The notes: generated from the sequence alone by a model not told the origin. Shown: positions 1-9,125, counted from the stretch's first letter. The stretch: DNA of 55,559 nt from Candidatus Gastranaerophilales bacterium (GCA_944325005.1 CALUYO010000010.1:1-55559); one strand, 5' to 3'. Made by a program: numbers and translations.

Positions 1-455
1 GTTCCATAATTGTCAAACATCTTAACCCAACGATGAAGTGTACCTATCGAAATTGAACCAACAAACTTATATATTTGGGGCAAATACATTCCGCTATTGT
101 ATAAATCTAAAAATACTGAATCAGCCTCTTTTTTAGTTGGATATTTTTTACGAATATTATATAAGGCAGTTACTATATCCACTCGTGCAAGTGCTGTTAA
201 TCTTGCATTTTCGGACACAAAATTCACCTTATTTTCAAACGGAACAATTGATGTTGTTTTTAATTCTTCTTCATCTAATCTATCTTGTATATCAGACTCT
301 AATGAAGAATAAAGAATTTCATACGATTTCCCGCCTCTTACTTCAACTTCTCTTGCAATATACTTACCTTGGTTGATTGCAAGTCTTATCGAACGGGTAC
401 TTTTTAAGCCTTTTAATTCTGCGATTTTATTAATACTTATATATTCGTCGTCCAT
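1..455 (-). CDS. Mu-like transposase, N-terminal part (runs off left edge)
   Basis: The minus strand is open from an ATG at 455 to the window edge, about 151 residues, with no stop. The product starts MDDEYISINKIAELKGL. It has a winged-helix-like start (residues about 5-30) and then RGGKSYEILYSSLE, which fits the GGRGGKxYxIPxSSLP signature after the first DNA-binding domain of MuA-type transposases. A second HTH-like segment (SIGTLHRWVKMFD) lies near the edge. MuA-family proteins bind element ends and catalyse transposition; the DDE catalytic domain would lie left of the window. No SD is obvious upstream. It could instead be another DDE integrase with the same N-terminal module, but the GKSYEI...SSLE segment makes the Mu family the best reading. 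Confidence 0.72.
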   Translation of the reverse strand, partial: MDDEYISINKIAELKGLKSTRSIRLAINQGKYIAREVEVRGGKSYEILYSSLESDIQDRLDEEELKTTSIVPFENKVNFVSENARLTALARVDIVTALYNIRKKYPTKKEADSVFLDLYNSGMYLPQIYKFVGSISIGTLHRWVKMFDNYG

Positions 456-623
456 ACATACAGATTAACTCTGAAGTCGGAAATGTGTTCCTTTTTTCTT
501 TCTTTTGTATCATTAGGACATAATTATAGCTATATTTATCTGAATTAATTAATTTCGTATAATCTTAATGAAGTGAAATAATACAGCATATAGTGAATTA
601 TTTTCACTAGTAGAGAAATATCC
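456..623. other. Intergenic region upstream of the transposase, with an inverted repeat
   Basis: No open reading frame is visible. An imperfect inverted repeat, AGTGAAATAAT and ATTATTTTCACT (about 573-610), sits between the transposase start and the retron promoter. It could be an operator of the transposase gene or part of a Mu-like element end. Neither is proven. Confidence 0.3.
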
Positions 624-651
624 TTGACAGAAATTTTTTATTTTTTATAAT
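624..651 (+). promoter_or_regulatory. Consensus sigma-70 promoter of the retron-like cassette
   Basis: TTGACA at 624-629 and TATAAT at 646-651 are separated by 16 nt; both hexamers match consensus perfectly. Transcription should start near 658. The first good coding start comes only about 335 nt later, so the promoter drives a long untranslated structured RNA, as expected for a retron msr-msd transcript. Confidence 0.8.
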
Positions 652-657
652 GGTCAT

Positions 658-992
658 GTAAGGAGTCAAATGCTCCAAATAGAATAAAACCAAGAAATTG
701 GTTTGCGAACATTGACAATAGTCGGTTCAAACACCGGGGACGCCGATAATAAATATTAAGTAATAAATATTATTGATAACTAATAATTATTAATAATAAA
801 GTTATGGTAAAAGAATTATTGCTTAAGATACAGAACAGCATAATAGAATTATAGGCGTACTCAGCCAGCGAGGAGCAAATCGCTGGCAGTAAAATTAGAG
901 GGAGATGCTATACTTTGGTGTTCACTTCTTACAACCTTTCATAAAAGGAGCAGACCTGAATGTGTCAGGTGAAATATGAAAGGAGGCTCTAT
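658..992 (+). ncRNA. Structured leader RNA, candidate retron msr-msd
   Basis: Between the promoter and the first small ORF there is no long reading frame but several strong hairpins. AAACCAA-GAAA-TTGGTTT (about 687-704) is a 7-bp stem with a GNRA-type loop. GCCAGCGA...TCGCTGGC (about 863-886) is a perfect 8-bp stem. CCTTTCATA...TATGAAAGG (about 936-983) is a 9-bp outer stem enclosing ACCTGA...TCAGGT. Retron RTs use an RNA encoded directly upstream as template and primer, so its place ahead of the RT fits. I could not identify the a1/a2 repeats or the branching G with certainty; the exact ends are inferred. The last hairpin overlaps the SD of the next ORF. Confidence 0.5.
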
Positions 993-1073
993 ATGAGTAT
1001 TAAAAAACCACCAAAGTGGGTATGGCTCGTAGTAAGAATTATTCTTATTATAATTGAGAAATACTTTAGCTAA
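993..1073 (+). CDS. 26-aa hydrophobic micropeptide in the retron-like cassette
   Basis: This ATG ORF has a very strong SD (GAAAGGAGG, 7 nt before the ATG) and encodes 26 residues: a basic, Pro-containing start (MSIKKPPK), a single hydrophobic segment WVWLVVRIILIII, and the tail EKYFS. That is the layout of a one-pass membrane micropeptide, like type I toxins and other small membrane-active peptides. The upstream hairpin CCTTTCATA...TATGAAAGG includes the GAAAGG of the SD, so translation may be gated by RNA structure. The HTH-RT pair begins 36 nt downstream on the same strand. No family is recognised. It may be the effector of the cassette or a leader peptide; both are inferences. Confidence 0.55.
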   Translation: MSIKKPPKWVWLVVRIILIIIEKYFS

Positions 1074-1109
1074 AACACTTCCTCTTTTTTGATGCAAAAG
1101 GAAACGAAA

Positions 1110-1415
1110 ATGTCAAAATTAAATGAAGCACTAAGATTGATAAGAACATTTCATGGTACTAAAATTAAAGATTTAGCAGATAAAATTCAAGTTTCAGCAG
1201 GATATATTTCTGATATTGAAAAAGGAAACAAAAAGCCTTCAATGGATTTAATTGAAAAATATGCGGAATTCTTTAATACAACACCCTCAGCATTGTTGTT
1301 TTTTTCTGAAGAATTAGATTCACAAAGAGGACCTTTTAAAAATATTATCAGAAATCAAATGCTAATGTTACTAAGAGCTCTAGAGGATAAAACACTTGGA
1401 AACAATCAAGAATAA
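1110..1415 (+). CDS. XRE/Cro-type HTH protein of the retron-like cassette
   Basis: The 101-aa product starts MSKLNEALRLIRTFHG and contains a Cro/C1-type helix-turn-helix (KIKDLADKIQVSAGYISDIEKGNKKPSMDLIEKYAEFF split over residues about 17-52). The ATG at 1110 is preferred over TTG 1089 and ATG 1092 because AAAGGA lies 7-8 nt before it. The gene overlaps the reverse transcriptase by 20 nt, implying translational coupling. One retron class in published classifications (type VI, from memory) pairs the RT with just such a small HTH protein. Its role is unknown; it could repress the cassette promoter or act as an antitoxin. The C-terminal 40 residues are helical and unassigned. Confidence 0.8.
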   Translation: MSKLNEALRLIRTFHGTKIKDLADKIQVSAGYISDIEKGNKKPSMDLIEKYAEFFNTTPSALLFFSEELDSQRGPFKNIIRNQMLMLLRALEDKTLGNNQE

Positions 1416-2313
1416 AACGTATTCAATAGAAAAGAGTCCATTATATCAATTAAAAAGCAGAAAAAAACTTTTAGAAATGTTCTATGTCCAAAAATATAAT
1501 TTGCTTGAAAAGTTAACCTTAGACCAATCAAATTACAAAATTTATAATATACAAGATAAAAATAAACCTAAAAAAAGAAAAATTGAAGAACCTAAAGATC
1601 ATTTAAAAAAATTTCATAAAAGATTTAATGATTTATTACAAAGAATAGAAGTCCCAGAATTTGTAAAAGCAGGAATAAAAGGAAGTTGTTACGTCGATAA
1701 TGGAAGAGCTCATATAAATGGAAAATATTTTTTTTGTAGCGATATTGAAAAGTTTTTTCCAAATTCAAGAAAACAAAAAGTTTTTCAATTCTTACTATAT
1801 GATTTACAAATGGAAGCTGATATAGCTAGTCTATTAACCAGTATTTTAACATATGATAACCATTTACCGACCGGAGCACCTTCAAGTCAGTTGTTGACAT
1901 ATTGGGCTTATAAGAAAACCTTTAATGATATTTATAAAAAAGCAAAATCCTATGGTATATTAATGACTCTTTTTGTTGATGATTTGACATTTTCTAGTGA
2001 GCAACCAATCCCACAATCTTTTAAAGATTATGTTGTTAATAGATTAAACAGTGAAGGACTTTCAATAAATAAGAAAAAAACAAAAACGTTTAATGAGAAT
2101 CAATATAAAAAAACTACAGGAACTGTAATTTCTCCAGATAATAAATTGTTAGTACCAAATAAACTCCAACATAAAATTTACATTTTGAAACATAAAGAAA
2201 ATAAAACAGACAAAGAAATAATGAGTTTAAAAGGAATGCTTAATTCCGCAAGACAAATAAACAAAAATTTTATGAATGATTATTATACAAAATTAATGCA
2301 AACGAAAAATTAA
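1396..2313 (+). CDS. Retron-type reverse transcriptase
   Basis: The 305-aa product has the RT motifs in order: FFCSDIEKFFPNS with the first catalytic Asp near residue 116, LPTGAPSSQ (about 157-164), FVDDLTFSS in place of YADD (about 193-196), and a TTGTVIS segment (about 240-246) at the position of the retron VTG motif in region Y. About 300 aa without maturase or endonuclease domain is the usual size for retron RTs. It would make a branched RNA-DNA (msDNA) from the upstream ncRNA. The start is TTG 1396, with AGAGGA 8 nt upstream inside the HTH gene. The RNA-HTH-RT order points to an HTH-associated retron. Codons are very A-rich, as in the neighbouring accessory DNA. Confidence 0.87.
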   Translation: METIKNKTYSIEKSPLYQLKSRKKLLEMFYVQKYNLLEKLTLDQSNYKIYNIQDKNKPKKRKIEEPKDHLKKFHKRFNDLLQRIEVPEFVKAGIKGSCYVDNGRAHINGKYFFCSDIEKFFPNSRKQKVFQFLLYDLQMEADIASLLTSILTYDNHLPTGAPSSQLLTYWAYKKTFNDIYKKAKSYGILMTLFVDDLTFSSEQPIPQSFKDYVVNRLNSEGLSINKKKTKTFNENQYKKTTGTVISPDNKLLVPNKLQHKIYILKHKENKTDKEIMSLKGMLNSARQINKNFMNDYYTKLMQTKN

Positions 2314-2626
2314 TATATTCTTTTAAAAATTTTAACCCAACCGGACTTTATTTACTTAAAATGTCAAATAATCGTTTTAGCCGTACAATTTAGATTATGA
2401 GGGCGAAATCGTCTATAACATTGGTTTTAAAATAGAAAATTTTAGACAATTCTTGGACAGTAATGAGACAATGATGACCAGTAAAAGACCATTTTGTAAC
2501 ATATAAAACGATTACTTCCGACTGCTAAAGGTCAAACACAAAGCCAACTTTGCCGAATAATCTTTTTATGCGTTCAGATAAAATGTCCCGTTAAATTACA
2601 ACAAAAAACTACAAAAATATAACAAT
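2314..2626. other. Non-coding stretch after the RT, possibly decayed coding DNA
   Basis: No intact gene is visible. A short open stretch on the plus strand (about 2385-2505) reads NLDYEGEIVYNIGFKIENF and further residues, then stops; it looks protein-like but has no start signal. It may be a remnant of a lost gene of the mobile region. Confidence 0.3.
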
Positions 2627-2663
2627 AAAAAAGAGGATAGGATTTATTCCTTACCTCTTTTTT
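2627..2663. terminator. Bidirectional terminator between retron cassette and tRNA
   Basis: AAAAAAGAGG (2627-2636) pairs with CCTCTTTTTT (2654-2663) around a short inner stem; both strands end in a T run. It can end the tRNA transcript (minus) and the retron operon (plus). Confidence 0.75.
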
Positions 2664-2666
2664 ATT

Positions 2667-2740
2667 TAGCAAGGGAGAGATTCGAACTCTCGACCTCACG
2701 GGTATGAGCCGTGCGCTCTCACCAACTGAGCTACCTTGCC
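2667..2740 (-). tRNA. tRNA-Met (CAU anticodon)
   Basis: On the minus strand from 2740: acceptor GGCAAGG pairing with CCTTGCT (one G-U), D arm AGCTCAGTTGGTGAGAGC, anticodon loop CTCATAC giving CAU, and T arm GAGAG-TTCGAAT-CTCTC. The discriminator is A at 2667 and CCA is not encoded. CAU may be elongator or initiator Met, or a lysidine-modified Ile tRNA. The first pair being G-U (1-72), not an A-C-type mismatch, and the lack of GGG/CCC in the anticodon stem favour elongator. The gene borders the mobile region, a common integration site. Confidence 0.93.
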
Positions 2741-2907
2741 ACATTATTATTCAATTGTTTTTGGCTCAGTTGGCTCGAGCGATGCTCTCATAAAAATTTG
2801 AATTTTGTTCGCTACGCTCACGGGAGCTACCTTGCCATAATATTTACACAGCCAATTAACTGTCAAGTCCTATCTTTGCATAAACAAAATTAAATTTCAA
2901 GTTTTTT
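2741..2907. repeat. Partial copy of the tRNA-Met 5' end
   Basis: GAGCTACCTTGCCA occurs in the tRNA gene at 2728-2741 and again at 2824-2837, same orientation. Between them GGCTCAGTTGGCTCGAGCG (from 2763) is also tRNA-like. This looks like a decayed duplicate of the tRNA 5' part. Such pieces are left by integration or by tandem tRNA duplication and decay; the sequence does not decide which. Confidence 0.5.
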
Positions 2908-3866
2908 TTATTTACATTTTGTCTTCCCATGCCAGCTTAAATCATTACAGTGCAAATAATCCATATTTTCATTTGTAATTACCCAGGCTGCACAGCCATA
3001 TCCATTTAAACTATTCTTCTTGGATAAATTACAATATTTATCCAATGAATAAGATGTTTCCTCTGCGGTTCCCATCGGTACAATTCCATATTTGGTAAAA
3101 TAAAAAAGAAAAACATCTTTTCCTGTTGCATTAGGAGGTTTTGGTCCGTTTAAATCAATAAAAAGCTGACCGCATACATTCTGTAACATTTTACTTGTAC
3201 CGACAACAGAGCTGCAAGTACCGCTGGAAACAGTAGTCCCTACTATTGTTGTACCATCAGCAAACACCAATCTCGGAGTAAACTTGCTAAATGCAGTGCC
3301 ATCAAGTGATTCTCGATCATATTTATTTGCACAGCTGTCATCACCGTAATTACAACGGGAAACAAGTTTCAAATAAGGGGATACTCTATCCCAGAATAAA
3401 TTTATTGATTTGTTACCAGCCTCACGCTCTTCGTCAGTAGGCTCAGTTGTCATACCGGCAGTGGCAAGACCCCAATCTTCAATCATACCATTTTCATTTA
3501 TTGCCATCATTAATGCCTGATTCATGACACTGTTAAATTTTTTCAATTTTGCAGTATACTCCTTTTCTTTAGAATTTTGGATAAGTACAGGCATTGTCAT
3601 AGCAGCAACAACACCTATAATTCCCAATGTAATAAGAACTTCTGCCAGAGTAAATGCACAACGACGTATATTTTTGAAAGTCGTTACCTGCGGAGTCCAA
3701 GTTGAAATAGTAAAACAAAATTTTCCTTTAAAATTCTTATTGCTGATATGATGTTCCATATCACTATTATAGCAAATTTTTTTTATTTTACAACCGGAAA
3801 AAATACGGTCAATAAGCTCTAAGCGCCCCCCCCCCGATGGGATTTAATACAAATCTTTTTCACCAT
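2908..3866 (-). CDS. Pseudopilin-like gene, frame-shifted OFF by a 10-nt poly-G tract
   Basis: The body encodes a type IV prepilin/pseudopilin-like protein: a CAFTLAEVLITLGIIGVVAAM methylation-type segment, a long alpha-helix (YTAKLKKFNSVMNQAL), then a Cys-rich globular part ending in HCNDLSWHGKTKCK. An ATG at 3759 keeps the frame but has no SD. An ATG at 3866 has AAAGGAG 7-8 nt upstream and opens a frame MVKKICIKSHR followed by the G tract. With the present 10 G that frame stops at once (TAG), but with 8 or 11 G it reads through without stops into the FTLAE frame. So the gene appears phase OFF. The leader would be about 70 aa, long for a prepilin. Function: probably a secreted or surface fibre subunit needing a prepilin peptidase encoded elsewhere. 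The next gene rightwards is divergent. Confidence 0.75.
3826..3835. repeat. Poly-C/G tract (10 nt) in a pseudopilin leader
   Basis: Ten consecutive C on the plus strand (G on the coding strand) lie 30 nt after the SD-supported ATG. In this AT-rich DNA such a run is exceptional. It is a likely slipped-strand switch. Confidence 0.85.
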
Positions 3867-3983
3867 TAAACAGCTCCTTTTTTAATCTATATAGTTATTA
3901 TAGCATATTGCTATATTGATTGCAACTTATCTTTTTAGTTTATAATATTAATTAGAGAGAAAGCGTTTATAAGGTATCAATTC

Positions 3984-5363
3984 ATGATTACGGACATGAC
4001 AAAGGGAAACCCCTTAAAACATATACTTTTATTTTCGGTTCCTCTTTTAATAGGGAACATTTTTCAACAGTTATATAATATTGCCGATCTTGTCATTGTA
4101 GGCCGTACGCTTGGTGTTGAATCTTTTGCAGCTGTCGGAGCTGTTGCTCCGGTATTTTTTCTTATAACTTTTATTATTGTAGGATTGACTAACGGTTTTG
4201 CAGTTATAACAGGACAGAGATACGGGGCTAAAGATATTGAAGGGGTCAGAAATTCAGTTGTTGTATCAACAATTCTAAGCACTATTGTAACACTTATTTT
4301 TTCTGTAGTTTGTTCATTATGTTTAAACCCTATTTTAGGTTGGATGAATGTTCCGGAAAATATTTATCATAACGCTTACTGGTATGTTGAAATTATTATT
4401 CTGGGTTTAATAATTACAACTATGTATAATATGATTTCAAGTATTATAAGGGCGCTTGGTGACAGTAAAACTCCTTTGTATTTCTTAATTATTGCATCTT
4501 TGATAAATATTATTTTAGCTCTGATTTTCATACAGGTTTTTCACATGGGTGTTCCCGGTTCTGCAATAGCAGTATTGTTATCACAGGGGATTTCCGTTCT
4601 TTTATGTCTGTTATTTGTGAGATACAGGATGCCAATTTTACGAATACACAGGCATGAATGGCTTATAAAATTTGACAGAGATTTTTTTAATTCAGCCTAT
4701 GAACATTTACGTGTAGGTGTTCCTATGGCCGTTCAATTTTCAATAATCGGCATAAGCGTTCTTGTTATACAAAGTGTATGTAATTCTTTTGGTTCAAATG
4801 TTATTGCAGCATTTACAGCTGCACTCAGAATAGAACAAATTGCAACACTGCCTATGATGTCCTTCGGAGTTGCACTGGCCGCTTATGTTGCACAGAATTT
4901 TGGGGCCAGAAAGTTTAAAAGAATAAGGCTGGGTGTTATAAAAACATCAACAATAAACATTATATTGAGTATAATTATGGCATTTGTAATGCGTATTTGG
5001 GGAACTGATATTATAGGCGCATTTATCGGAACAGGGACAAAAGAAATTATTGATATTGCACACAATTATTTATTAATAAGTACAATATTCTACTTTTTTC
5101 TCGGACAGATTTTTATTTACAGAAATGCGCTTCAGGGGATGGGAGAAACCCTATTTCCTCTGCTTGCCTGTACGGCAGAGCTTGTAGTCAGAATTTTTGC
5201 GGCTGTATATCTTGCGATAAAATTTGGATATACCGGAATATTTTATGCAGGACCTATTGCCTGGGTAAGTGCTTCTGCTATAATGTTTTTCGGATATTTT
5301 GGCAGTATGAAACATATAATTTATAAAGTTAAAAATAGATTGCACAGCTACTTGCAAAGTTAA
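3984..5363 (+). CDS. MATE-family multidrug efflux transporter
   Basis: The 459-aa protein has about 12 hydrophobic segments. The start TKGNPLKHILLFSVPLLIGN and QQLYNIADLVIVGRTLG are classic for bacterial MATE transporters (MepA/DinF-like branch), with the two-fold internal repeat visible (second half from GVPMAVQFSIIG, about residue 245). MATE proteins export cationic drugs and metabolites using Na+ or H+ gradients across the inner membrane. Length is normal. ATG 3984 is preceded by AAGG. It is followed 47 nt later by enolase on the same strand. The substrate is unknown. Confidence 0.9.
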   Translation: MITDMTKGNPLKHILLFSVPLLIGNIFQQLYNIADLVIVGRTLGVESFAAVGAVAPVFFLITFIIVGLTNGFAVITGQRYGAKDIEGVRNSVVVSTILSTIVTLIFSVVCSLCLNPILGWMNVPENIYHNAYWYVEIIILGLIITTMYNMISSIIRALGDSKTPLYFLIIASLINIILALIFIQVFHMGVPGSAIAVLLSQGISVLLCLLFVRYRMPILRIHRHEWLIKFDRDFFNSAYEHLRVGVPMAVQFSIIGISVLVIQSVCNSFGSNVIAAFTAALRIEQIATLPMMSFGVALAAYVAQNFGARKFKRIRLGVIKTSTINIILSIIMAFVMRIWGTDIIGAFIGTGTKEIIDIAHNYLLISTIFYFFLGQIFIYRNALQGMGETLFPLLACTAELVVRIFAAVYLAIKFGYTGIFYAGPIAWVSASAIMFFGYFGSMKHIIYKVKNRLHSYLQS

Positions 5364-5374
5364 AAGTTTTATGA

Positions 5375-6694
<1,320 letters not shown>

Positions 6695-6695
6695 C

Positions 6696-6727
6696 AAAAT
6701 GGCTCCTTTTATAAAGGGAGCCATTTT
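6696..6727. terminator. Terminator after eno
   Basis: AAAATGGCTCC and GGAGCCATTTT form a perfect 11-bp stem just after the stop codon. It is symmetric, so it may also serve the minus-strand EF-hand gene. Confidence 0.85.
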
Positions 6728-6782
6728 CCTTTCCAAATGTATCGTTACTAAGTTTAGTGTGTAAATTGGTTTAGTCTATGAG

Positions 6783-7334
6783 CTATGAATTACTGCCGGA
6801 TTTATATTTGTAACTTAACAAACTATAAGTGTCAGACGATGATGAACTGTCACCGTAAAACACCGACATATCAGTCGCGCGTTTATTGTTAAATTCATCT
6901 TCTACTTCCATTCTCGCACAATTTACATCATAAGCAGAAATCTCAGCACTTGTAATTCTTCCGTCATGATTAGTATCCATTTCATCAAAATGCTCAAGAA
7001 TTTTTGTCATAGTACTATCAGAAAGTCCGCTTGCACCGGATGCATAAAGCTGTGTCAATTCGGCTTTTGTCAACCCTTGTGTTGAAATACGTGTAGAAAG
7101 AGAGTTCATCTCGTCTGCTGTAATAATTCCGTCGCCATCATTATCTATACTAGCAAAATTATTTTGTAAATACGATGCAAAGCTCTGATTTAAGACGCCT
7201 AAATTTGTTGTTTTAGTCCTTGCTTCAGTCAAATTTTCAAGAGTAAGCCCGTTCGGATACTGTGAAGCAAGATATGAATAAGTATTTGTCAAACCGGCAT
7301 ATACACCGGATAATATTCCGTTATTATTAGCCAT
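6783..7334 (-). CDS. EF-hand calcium-binding protein
   Basis: The 183-aa protein has two EF-hand loops: DNDGDGIITADE (about residues 64-75) and DTNHDGRITSAE (about 119-130), each with D-x-D/N-x-D/N-G and a terminal Glu. The spacing is that of a paired EF-hand. There is no signal peptide; the N-terminus is MANNNGILSGVYAGL. The C-terminus is Ser-rich (GDSSSSSDTYSLLSYK). The SD GAGG lies before the ATG. It is probably a calcium-responsive or calcium-stabilised protein; partners are unknown. It converges with eno and diverges from the next small operon. Confidence 0.85.
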   Translation of the reverse strand: MANNNGILSGVYAGLTNTYSYLASQYPNGLTLENLTEARTKTTNLGVLNQSFASYLQNNFASIDNDGDGIITADEMNSLSTRISTQGLTKAELTQLYASGASGLSDSTMTKILEHFDEMDTNHDGRITSAEISAYDVNCARMEVEDEFNNKRATDMSVFYGDSSSSSDTYSLLSYKYKSGSNS

Positions 7335-7511
7335 ACTACAACCTCGGTTACTAACTTCTCAAAGACATGTTAATGATTTTCATTAAAAAGTCAAACCTCC
7401 AAATAGAGGAAATTGTAAAAATATGTAACAAATCAATATTAAACCTTAAAGATTTTCCGTTCCGCATCCGATAAAAATTTTGTTGACAGATTGTATAAGG
7501 AGTGTGCAAAT

Positions 7512-7739
7512 ATGGATGAAGAAAAAAAGATTATGGATATGGAAGATTTGATGCTGGATTATGGCGAAATGACAAGTTTCGATTTTAATTCTCTTGATTA
7601 TAAACAGGTTAGAGAGCTTCAAAAAGTAACCGACAGCGAATATGCAAACCAGCCTTATCCGTTTAAATACGGCAACTTTGATTTAGTTGATATGATTCAT
7701 GCATTTATTACACAGTATCAGAAAAAAGAAACTACATAA
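7512..7739 (+). CDS. Small acidic protein, unknown
   Basis: The 75-aa product begins MDEEKKIMDMEDLMLDYGE. It is acidic at the start, then helical, with YPFKYGNFDLVDMIHAF near the end. ATG 7512 is chosen because AAGGAG lies 9 nt upstream; an upstream in-frame start at 7491 lacks an SD. No family is recognised. It is followed 22 nt later by another small gene, apparently in one operon. Confidence 0.6.
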   Translation: MDEEKKIMDMEDLMLDYGEMTSFDFNSLDYKQVRELQKVTDSEYANQPYPFKYGNFDLVDMIHAFITQYQKKETT

Positions 7740-7761
7740 GATTATTACGGGGTGTGGTGTT

Positions 7762-7974
7762 ATGAACGATAAAGAACTTTTTGAAAACAACTGTTTCCCC
7801 CTGTTCTGGCTCGAAGATGAAGAACAGTTTGAAAAACCTGTTCCGCAAAGAAAAGACTTACATACACTTCTTGCAGAATTGGAAGATATCAAAAACAAAA
7901 TAGATGAAATAAGTGCAAGAGAATGGCATCTTGCAAAACTTGTGAAATTTCACAAAGAGGGTTTTGCCCGATAA
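7762..7974 (+). CDS. Small protein, unknown
   Basis: The 70-aa product begins MNDKELFENNCFPLFWLED and carries a helical, probably coiled-coil segment LHTLLAELEDIKNKIDEIS. ATG 7762 has GGGGTG upstream. It is the second gene of a two-gene unit; a terminator follows at 8039. No family is recognised. Confidence 0.6.
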   Translation: MNDKELFENNCFPLFWLEDEEQFEKPVPQRKDLHTLLAELEDIKNKIDEISAREWHLAKLVKFHKEGFAR

Positions 7975-8038
7975 AACCCTGCTGTTAAGAACAGCTGCCG
8001 TGATTTGGGATAGCTAAAAATTTAAATAACAATACATT

Positions 8039-8069
8039 ATCGTTGGAACATTTTTCAACGATTTTTTTT
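8039..8069 (+). terminator. Rho-independent terminator
   Basis: ATCGTTG (8039-8045) and CAACGAT (8056-8062) form a stem followed by eight T. It ends the small two-gene operon. Confidence 0.85.
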
Positions 8070-8071
8070 AT

Positions 8072-8278
8072 TTATGTAAGCTGCGGGCGCCCTGCAGAAT
8101 TAATCAAAATATCAATAACCTTCGGCATCTGGCATTTAAACGAATAGTTACCGTTTTTTAACGAACACTTTGAACAGTCACATTTAATTGAGTAACATTC
8201 CAGAGCCTGTTCAGTCCAACTTTGCGTAATAGAATTTGAAATCTCACCGTTATTCTGCGGATAAAACACTTCCTCCAT
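8072..8278 (-). CDS. Small Cys-cluster protein, unknown
   Basis: The 68-aa product begins MEEVFYPQNNGEISNS and carries five Cys in the segment ALECYSIKCDCSKCSLKNG plus a later Cys (SFKCQMPK). The CxCxxC arrangement suggests a small metal-binding site or disulfide cluster. ATG 8278 has GGGAG 9-10 nt upstream and is preferred to GTG 8287. No family is recognised. Confidence 0.55.
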   Translation of the reverse strand: MEEVFYPQNNGEISNSITQSWTEQALECYSIKCDCSKCSLKNGNYSFKCQMPKVIDILINSAGRPQLT

Positions 8279-8429
8279 AAAAGCCACTCTCCCAAAAGAT
8301 ATTACTTAACCCATTTATATTTTAAAACAGATTAATGTTAATTTAATCCTGCATTTAATGTATTCTTAAAATATTTTGACTCTCATAACATATTAATATA
8401 TCATGATAAAAAATCATACGGAGTTAAGA

Positions 8430-9125
8430 ATGAAAAAATATATAACAGTTTTATTGTGTTTATTCTTTATAACATCTGCCGCATTTGCAGTTACTGATGA
8501 AGAGATAATACAGGAACAAAGCATTCAAAACAGAATTAACAGGGTTGGAACACAGATTTTAAATGCAAATAAGATTGATGGAAGAATTATTTTTGTCTAT
8601 GACAAAGACGCAAAAGATTCGCTTTTAAAAATGGATACGACTGTTACAAGCAGACAGATAGTAATGTTTAGAGAGTATTACAAGTATATTGAAGACGAAA
8701 ATGAGCTCGCAGCATATCTTGCAAGAGAGATTTCAAATGCTTCAAGAACATTTAACGGCATGGGAAACGGCTGGCTTACCGCACTTCAGGTTAAAGCGGC
8801 TCCTAAAAAGTTTGAAATGGTGGCGGATAAAAGAGCCGTAGATTATATGGTTAAGGCAGGATACAATCCGCTTGCACTTATAACATTTATAAATAAAGCT
8901 TTCCCGCAACATTATCAGGACGTAATCTCTAATAAAAATTTGACATCTAAACGGCTTGCGCACATTTATGAATATATTTTCACAAAATATCCGTATTTTC
9001 TGGCCAATAACGAATATTTAGAAAATCCGGCTTATCAGAACTTTCTTCTGACTTCTGTGAATAACAGAAAATTACTTGAAGAAAAAATCAAAAGCGGTTC
9101 AAAGGAAAAGTTAAAATATGAATAA
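8430..9125 (+). CDS. Exported M48-peptidase-like protein lacking the HExxH zinc site
   Basis: The 231-aa product has a signal peptide (MKKYITVLLCLFFITSAAFA). ENELAAYLAREISNASR sits where M48 metallopeptidases have ELAAVLAHEIGH, and FEMVADKRAVDYMVKAGYNP matches the M48 ExxAD...GYDP region. Both zinc His of HExxH are replaced (R and S/N), while the third-ligand region is kept. So it is probably a non-catalytic M48 homologue acting in the envelope. ATG 8430 follows CGGAG. It overlaps the next exported protein by 8 nt, so the two are co-translated and may act together. Confidence 0.7.
   Translation: MKKYITVLLCLFFITSAAFAVTDEEIIQEQSIQNRINRVGTQILNANKIDGRIIFVYDKDAKDSLLKMDTTVTSRQIVMFREYYKYIEDENELAAYLAREISNASRTFNGMGNGWLTALQVKAAPKKFEMVADKRAVDYMVKAGYNPLALITFINKAFPQHYQDVISNKNLTSKRLAHIYEYIFTKYPYFLANNEYLENPAYQNFLLTSVNNRKLLEEKIKSGSKEKLKYE

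Noticed and set aside
1396-2313. Group II intron maturase or DGR reverse transcriptase
   Set aside because: There is no maturase or HNH domain, no intron RNA features downstream, and no template/variable repeat pair; the length and the TTG segment in region Y fit a retron RT better.
3759-3759. ATG 3759 as the real start of the first pseudopilin
   Set aside because: It has no SD and gives an odd 38-residue leader, while the ATG at 3866 has a good SD and joins the frame at 8 or 11 G. It is kept only as an alternative.
7483-7488. TTGACA as promoter of the gene at 7512
   Set aside because: It is only 24 nt from the ATG, so the -10 and start site would fall inside the SD; no matching -10 is present.
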